64,000 nucleotides of DNA from Nemertoderma westbladi. Lineage: Eukaryota > Xenacoelomorpha > Nemertodermatida > Nemertodermatidae. Of the stretch, positions 47,801-56,800 are shown in pieces. The stretch is taken from positions 1 through 64,000 of the forward strand of contig JAUCBJ010001755.1 of assembly GCA_032718475.1 (NCBI GenBank), given 5' to 3'. Position 1 is the first letter of the stretch; every line of letters begins with the position of its first letter. A program made the translations under genes and the position numbers. The notes below the pieces were generated by a model. The model saw only the letters and a list, made by a program, of their open reading frames with translations. It did not search any database and was not told the DNA's origin.

Positions 47801-50800
47801 GACTCCGTCGCCATCGTTCTGGGTTTAATAGACTCCGTCGCCATCGTTCCGGGTTTAATCAGTTAATAGACTCCGTCGCCATCGTTCTGGATTTAATAGA
47901 CTCCGTCGCCAGCATTCCGGGTTTGATAGACACCGTCGCCATCATTCCTCCTTTTAATAATCATCTCCTACCGGTATCTGATAGTCCAGAATAAATCCTT
48001 ATCCTGTACCCCCTATGCCAGACCCCATGGGATGTTTTCTCTCTGTCTGTCAGCGCAACAGCTCCTGTAGGCTGATAGGGCTGTTGTACCTTGATGACCA
48101 TGGCCTGGTTGTTCAGTACTGTTGAAGGCCTGTACATTAGTACACCTGACCTGTAGCGCCACATCTGTAATGCACCAGACAGCCAGACCAATACTGCAGT
48201 ACACTGATTTCATCCAAGCCGCCATTGGTCAACAGCTAACACCTAACAACCAACAAGCAGACAGTATTTGGTATTAAATTACTTTTAAGGTCGAAAATGG
48301 GGCGAAATTATCGGATTTTATTAATTTAAAAATGTATTAAGTGTGCCTTCTAATAATACCTATCGTACTGGAAAGCGAGATTTTGCAGATTGTTTGATAA
48401 ATTCGATATTTTCGTTGATCATTTCGTCTTTTTCGTTATTTTCAGGTTTTATAACTATCCGTGTACGAGGAGTGCGCGAGATGGGAAGAAAGGGTCGTGA
48501 GGAACTACTGAACCTCCTCTTACAAAACTGCGAATCGTATCACCGCCCAGCCGGCAGGCAGGCCGGCTGGGCAGGCCGATGGGCCCCTTTCTTTATTAAG
48601 ATGGCCAAGGACATGCGTAGAACATAATCCACCATAAATTATGAATTACACATGTATAAAGAATTATGCAAGTGTGTCACCCTCGGGAGGACTCTCAATA
48701 GAACTTCAAAATGTATCTGTGTCACCATCAAACATAAATGTTGTGAAACCGTCATAAGATAGTGATACTGTAAGATAGATGCAAGAATTTCCTCAGGAAG
48801 CCCATAACATAACAACTTTCTTTCTTAATAAATCTTAAATTATCCTGCAAAGCGCAAGAATGGCTCCATGGTCCCCTAATCTTAACCCGTTTTTGTTCCT
48901 ACGTAACAGCATCTAAATACTTAACAGGATCCCAGATGCGATTTAATATAATTATATTGTACAGTATAGCTTTACTGCAATCAAGATCAACAATATTCCA
49001 CATAATGATCAGTAGATTGTTATGTTGACCTTCTTGGGGACTGGCAACATTCTAGCAGGTTACAAGGAGTGGGGGGATGTGGCCCAAATCCAAATTAAAG
49101 CAGTAATAGAACTCTAACCCTAAGTCATCAATTAAATGTCAGGGGCTCTAATCTAAGAAATTTTGTGGAATTTTGGTATATTGGCCCTTTTGGCCTAATT
49201 ACTGCTTAAACCTTAAAAAACAAACCAATATATCCAAACCTTCCATTGTGCAATATGTAGGTAGGAATATACGATATACCATGTAGCCAGAGAAAGGGCC
49301 ATGTTGACAGCTGTACACTAATCAGCTGATTACAACGCTGGTCCAATCACAGCCTAGTAAATATGTGGGCAATAAACCAATGTCGGTTATGGGTATATAA
49401 CTTATTTATAGCCCAATATTCAGTTAGTTGTTCGGACAGTTTAGAAGATAGCGAAATAGTTAGTACCGCAGCCCAGTGCAGAAGTAGTATATAATACCTA
49501 AATAGAACCGCTAATCATGCCGTCATACTAATATATTCAGTCAGTTTGTTTCGAGCCGGGGCAAGTACTGTACGATAGTCTAGCAATCTAAAGTTTACGG
49601 TACGATGCGCGAGCGCACAACTCCACTACCGTAACACCCAGAAATAAATATAACGAACCCGTCTGTATAGGTGGAGAGAGTGAGTATATTGTCAAAACTT
49701 TTTGTCTCTAAATATATATCTTACCTGAACATTGTGTTAAGCACCAGGCCCAGTTTATTTGTCCTGTACCCCCCTTATAAACGCCACTGGTTGCACCTTC
49801 TGCGGTAATAGCACACCAATGTTTACTGGTTGCAGGTTCCAGAAGACATTCATAATGATCAACTGTGTCATACTTATCGGCTTTGAATGGAAATATACAA
49901 TCCTTCCCTCCCTGCGTTTTACAAACCTTGTTGTTACCTGTAACACAACAATTGAAAATAATAAGCCTACATTTCACCAAGCTCGAGATGTTCAAATATA
50001 TATATATATTGATAATGTGGAGCACAAGGTAAATAAAGGTATTATGTCTTGGTACTACGTCCTACACCCAATTTTACATATTATTCGGCATCCGTTGTAG
50101 TTAGTTTCCATGACAACCACTGCAAACAGATGTTTTGTTACAAAAATTGTTGATTTATACATAATCTACACGATAATAACAATATCTGAAACTTGCTTTG
50201 AATCAAATGTAACAGTACCTCAAGCACTACAAAACCCAAACCGTTCCAGAAAACTTTAATTGCCATGGTAATGGAGTTGATTGCAGTCTATATAATTAAA
50301 TGCTATATATTTACAGCAAAAACATCCTAAATACTAACTTGTCGCTTTTCAAATCAAATATAAGGGCCAAAGGTCCAGAGCCGAGCTGATTGAGGTTAAT
50401 TACAAATTCCAGTTACCATAGCAACCGGGCTAAACATATGTTCAAATATATATACATATGGACAGTGGCAATCCTATATGTTATAAATTTGGACCTATAT
50501 ATAAAGTAGGCCTATTGCTTAGTGTAAGGTTATTGTTTTTACATAATTTTTACATCTATCTCACTATCTCATTGTTTAATAGCTTTGCAAACTAACAAAA
50601 GCTATATACAATATAACATTGGTTAGTAAAGTATTGATATACCTCCTGTACACCCACATTTCTGGTATAATAAGGTATAATAAAATATATAAGTTAATAC
50701 TGTTCTTGGAATTAATTAAGCGTGGTGATATAACTGATAGCGTGGTGATATAATTAAGGGTATGGTTATATATATATTTTTTTGTTTTGTTTATTATTCT

Positions 50801-53800
50801 AAATCTACTTACTTTAATTATTTTTTGTGCTAGAGTGTCTGTAATTAGGTCTGTACTGTGCAATAATTGTAAGGATTTCATGTACGATAATAATAATAAT
50901 AATTACTTACCACCACAAGTGCCACCGACAGAATCATAACCTTGATCGCAATGACATACAGCAACACCACCCACATTGCTACATGTTCCTTGACCATTAC
51001 AATTATTAGTGTCGCAGGGGTCATCTGTCGAACAAAATAATAATTATATATAGAATATGAATTATATATTATGTATTATTATTTTATTTTATAGTGTTCG
51101 GTGAGTCTTCTTTATATTATACTGTTAAGATTCGCGATATTCACCAAAAAGATAGGTTCTGAGGATAATCTACACTTAGAACTCACTGCGTTTATAGGAG
51201 GATAAAATTTGGGGCATCTGGACCATTTTAACGGCTCCTTTAACCCTATTAAACCCGGGGGGGGGGGGTCAATATGACCCTCCCCCCCGTGGTTTTTTTA
51301 GTATAATTCTGACACAAGCGCAGTTGGGAATCTGAAATTTTATGAATTTTCCTAAAAATCTATTGTCTTCCTAGTAGTGAAAACCGTTTTCAAAAATATT
51401 GGGTAGTTTTCGAGTTATAGCACCATTTTTTAACCCTACTTTTGGCACTTTTTTTTTGAGACGTTTTTTGAAAATTACATTTCATTAATTATGAATTGTA
51501 ACATCTCTATTTTTGATTTACACCGGTTTTTTGGTGTTAGCAATTGGATGGGATGGAATTCATATAAATTGATTTAGAAATTTCAAACTTGTTTTTTTCG
51601 GTGGGTGCCAAATTTTGGTGCCAGCACCAAATTTTGAAATATGTCAATTTTGTAAATTGATTGTTTGAAACTTGTTTTTTACGCAATTGGGGTTTTTTGG
51701 GGTTATGGATTCGATGAAATATATACGAGTTGCACCAAGCGTATCAAACTTGTATTTTTCGGTGCTGTGTGCAAATTTTGGTGCTATTAATAGCACGAAA
51801 TTTTGAAAATCCATTCAATAGATAAAATTGCTTGTGACAATTTATTTCTTGCGTTTTAGAGGTTTATGGCTGTTCTGAATTCAATGGAATACATAATTAT
51901 CTAACTAGGCATCTCAAACTTGTATTTTTCGGATGTGGGTGCAAAATGTGGTGCTAGCACCAAATTTTGAAAACCATCAAAATATCAATTGATTGTGTCA
52001 CCTTGTTTCTTGCGTTATACGGGTTTGTGATGGTTCTGAATTCAATGGAATCAGTAAAAATGTCATAAGAGTTCTCAAACTTCTATTTTTCGCCGGTGGG
52101 TGAAAATTGTTGTGCCAGCACCAAATTTTGGAAAATATGCAAATTGATCAGTTAGATAGTACCACCTTGTTTCTTGCGTTATACGGGTTTATGAGGGTCC
52201 TGAATCCGATGGAATCAATAAAAACCGCACTGGACATCGCAAACTTGTACTTTTTGGTGATGGGTACGAAATTTGGTGCTAGCACCAAAATTTGCCAAAT
52301 TACGCCGAAAAATACAAGTAGTAATGATCTGGCATATTATAAATGTATTCCATTAGAATCAGCGCCCAAGAAAACCTATAAATGTGAATTTATAGCATAG
52401 TATAAGTGAATTAAAAATTTTGTGTTCAAACTGAAAAGTGCTGGTTACTTGTTTTTTTTCATTTTTTTTCCTACGCAGAGAGGACTAAACAGCCATTTAT
52501 AGTAATCACATCATTTTAAATATTTTCCAATGTATTTTGCACCCCAGAAAACCTGTATTGAAACATAATTCGCCGAAAATGTAACCTTCAAATTTTGTGA
52601 TAATTGTGCACTACTTGTAATTTTGGTGCTGCAATATAACCACCCCAGTACATTTTTTCGAAATTTTTTTTTCAGTCGGATCCAGACAAGTGATACCTAC
52701 ACACAAACAAAAAATCAGACGTTTTCGTAAATATTTGTAGATTTTAGAGGGGGGGGGGGGGGGGGGGTCAATATGACCCCCCCCCCCCCCCCCCGGTATT
52801 TGTACAACATTTTATAGCCCGGTACTAATAGGCTAATGTCTATTAGTTAAGGACAGTATGCCCCAGCTATTTTGTTTTACAGTGTATTATCCGTCACTTC
52901 GTTTTAGCTGTATTATGATTGTGTTATTTATTATTTATTTATTATGGTTGTGTTATTCTGCTAATTGCATCGTTGTCTTTCATCAGAAAGAATGAAGAAA
53001 ACTTAACATATTGCAATTATGAATATTTTCTAAATTTATTTTCTCAACTTGGATCTCTCAAGGACATTTTGCAGGTATGACCACATGCTGCAACCATGGC
53101 AACTATACACCCAGAACCATAGCAACCACACACCCAGGACCATACACCACTCCATGGATGACCAAGTGGAACTCCACTTATACTTTATTTTTATTTTTTT
53201 AGTAGTTGTACCGAGATTGAAAGCTACATTTTCGATAATTAATGAAATTTTCCAAAAGAAAAATGCTAACCAGTTTTGTACTTTGGTTTCATTTGGTAAC
53301 ATCGGTTTCTCCTGCTGCAGTTTACGTCACAATTTTCCACTTTTTATAAACAAATTGTTTCAGTTAAAAATTTCTCAAAATTTTAAGTTTTGAAAAATTT
53401 AGAAAATTTTAAAATACATTCATTAAACTCGATGTAAACCACTTCAGGATTAAATTTACCTTCTAATATCTCTCCATAGACATCTTGAACCTGTCCGACC
53501 ATCAACCGACAGCCCGTGTAGTATCGAACATGGGATATATATCCTTGGAAATGTTCTGGGTATCTGTTGTCAGTAACTTTTCCAATGAAGAATGGGCCTC
53601 CATCGGGAGGTGGTCTAATTGTATGAACAGTCACACTATTAGCAAACTTGTAATCCGTGTCCCCCACTGGACGGATATATATATACCTCTCTTTGGTAAC
53701 CTGACTCACTCCATATGCAATCATATACCAAGTGTTGAGCTTTACAGCATTGTCTATTTTTAATTGCAATGAGGGGTAAGCTATGTCACTAAATTCTAGA

Positions 53801-56800
53801 GCAGTATTACCATCCCATATCCACAAACTGGATCCGACTTGAGTTGGTGACGAAAACCCAATAATTACAGATTGTGAAGCAACTGTATGTTTTATAATTG
53901 CTACCATTGTGAATGTTTGATTTAGCATATCAGCACCGTGAGCAATGGAGATATATCCGTGACTGAAATCTGCGGCTTGGTTAGGAATTCCTTCGGGACC
54001 TGGTCCATACACAAGGTTGCCATGTATAACTCCATTACGTGTACCTTTGACATCCCTTGCTTGGGATTGAGAATTGATATTCCAAGTGCTAAAATCATCG
54101 CAATTCTCTGTAAAATTCCAATGTTTATAATTATTTATCAAAAAATATACATTAATTGGAGTGATAATGCAACTGTAATGAGTGATAAATGTAATATAAT
54201 TTTATTTTTAAATAGAACATTATAGTATAGATTATAGAAAAGGCGACAATCAACTACTGTACATTATTCTCACACCTTTTACATTATTTTAACCCCCTTT
54301 ACATTATTATCACTGCAAATGTAGCTATTGAATTCATGGAATCTTTGTTATACAAACCTACAGTAGTCCTCAGGAAGATTAAGCACAAAATAGATGAATA
54401 GTATGATTGAATAGAATGAACAGACTGACAACGATAATCAGGAACATAACCAATTAACAAAATGAACATATAACATAAGCCAGAAGTACTTGGATAAATA
54501 GAATGAAATCTGAAATGAAAAGCCTACGGAACGAGAATCAAGAACAGAATTTTCAAAATGAACAAAAACAGAACAAAAAGACAATATACCAAGACAGAAA
54601 TTAAAATAATGATGATAACTACATGGTATATGAAAGACAAACAAACAAATAATTAATACAAAGAGACAAGTAAAGACGAACGTACAAAAGTATACATAAT
54701 ACATATATTCAACAATTGCAGTCTGAACAGGTTAAGGACAAACGAGCAATATTACAAATAAACAAAAAAACAGAGTAACTTCAAACAAAAACATTACATT
54801 ACATCAAATAATTACATTCTATATATATCGCTAAGACAGTTTTCTACAGGTTACTCTATATGGGTTAGTCTGTCGTTCGGGAAATTTTCCGCATCATGGA
54901 AGAGCTCAGACACAAAGCAAGGTGAGTTTTACTTACAAAAGAAATTCTCCATTGTCAAGTCTGGAGTAATTGTTCCAAGTTTATCGGACCGAAAAGTCGA
55001 GTATAAAGGGCATTTAAGGATGAAGTGTTCTTCATCTTCGATCTCGCCGCAAAGGCAAATGCGTTCATTGTGGGGCGTTCTGGAATAACGACCCTTCTCG
55101 ATGGCAAGATCGTGTGAGCTAGTACGTAGTAAATGAGTAACAACAGATATGTGCCTCAGGGAGCTCGAGTGGAGGGTTTAAATGTCTGTAGGTAACGTTT
55201 GGACTTGCCTGTAGCTGCTTTGGAAATGACTGATATTTTTAACTAAAGATTCTTCCAAAATTATTGAAGGGTTCGGTTCTGAGATACAGGACCAAAGTGC
55301 TCGAGACATGGAAGATGATTCAGTAGAGTGCAGGATTGAAAGTAGCGGTGAGTTTTTATCTAGATAGTCGTCAGAGATGATGTGTTTCATTAATTTGACT
55401 ATTGTGGCTCTTACAATATCCGATAGTAGAGGTCGACCAAGTTCTAGATAGATAAATTCGTTGGGCGTTGACTGTTTTACACCTAATAATGTTTTGAGAA
55501 CTTTGCAGTATTGCTTTTCTAAACGTGCCAGTATGTAACAGACAAGCGTCGAGTACAGATTCCTTGAAGTGAAAAGGCGCTGTATTGTTTTCATCTAAAA
55601 ACGCATAGTACTTTACAAAGTGTTTGTTACGATATTTTAGATCTCCTAAAATCATAATCCAACATTTTTCCCAATTAATTGAAAAGCATCTAAGCAGTAG
55701 CGAGTTTTTTTGATGGGCTAGGATCATTGACCACCAGGTTAATTTTGTCGGGTTGACAATTATGAAGTTGTTTTCGAAATATCTTTCCAGTGCGGCTAAT
55801 TTACTCTCAGCTGATGATACCGATGTTGCTAGCACAAGTGTATCATCGGCGTGAATTACAGTGTGTAAATTATTAATAATATCTTCAGGTGCGAAAATGA
55901 TTCAATCAAGCCAATAGTTGAACAGTATTGGACTAGATGGAGTCCCTTCTCTGATACCACAAATGATTTGAAATAATGATTTGTGAGAATCGCTGATAAA
56001 AGCGAAACGTTAAATGAAGCAATAATCATGTAATACATGTAATAGTAATACGATATTCTTACGTCTATCATAAGACATTATACCATAAGACATAACCACG
56101 TTAAATAATGCAGTACTGTATGTAATATGCTCCCTCATTTTTAAACAGTAATATAATTAGTTAATAATTGATAATAATTAGATAGATAGAAATACTATTT
56201 ATGATACTAAAGTGTCCACCCACCAATTAATCCATTCCCCGCTTTCCCATCTATATAATAGACCTAGATAAATAAAATATATCCCTCATAACATTACTTG
56301 GTGTTCCAGGACAGTTTGCTGAGCAGTAACCCCAATCAATCCTATCGTAAACCCCAGTGGAAGCAGCACCTGGTTTGGTAGCGCACCACAAATCATCCCA
56401 TGCCGAAGAACAATTAACATGGGAAACTACATTCTTCCACATAAATGGCCAAATGCAGTGACCATAGGTTTCTACTCCTCCAGAGATTCCAACAGTCGTA
56501 CAAATATGTTCTGTAATTAAAAATAAGTGTTATTTTATATTTTTTTAAGCATTACGAACAGTTATCATTTAGCCACAAATAATTTTCACTGTTAGTCTTG
56601 GGTTATGCGATGTATGTATTTATTCAATATTAAACTGGCATTGTAATCTAGCGTTTTAAAGGTTTAATTCTGGACAGCTGTAGTGTTTTGCAAAATATAT
56701 CATAAAAAAAAGTTAACATTTTTGGAGTAACAATTTGCGCTGCACAGCAATTCTTAAGGGGTGGTCTAATCGCCACAATACATGCGGCTGAAGAATTATA

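Larger units (their letters stand above)
45493..48460. mobile_element. Foldback-like element with inverted arms and inverted 30-bp arrays
   Basis: 45493 to about 45775 is repeated inversely at about 48175-48460 with high identity (starts GGATAGTTATAAAA, includes CAGTGTACTGCAGTATTGGT). Inside the arms lie arrays of a 30-bp unit in opposite directions: minus at 45872-46110, plus at 47021-47965. The centre (46111-47020) is unique. Long inverted ends made partly of short tandem repeats are the hallmark of foldback elements. No transposase seen. Confidence 0.7.

Noticed and set aside
49380-49640. Solo LTR with a TATA box
   Set aside because: TATA-like run is present, but no TG...CA ends, second copy or target duplication could be identified.
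54438-54704. Minus ORF rich in Phe, Cys and Val (88 codons), membrane-protein-like
   Set aside because: Arises from an A/C-rich plus strand; composition alone explains it.
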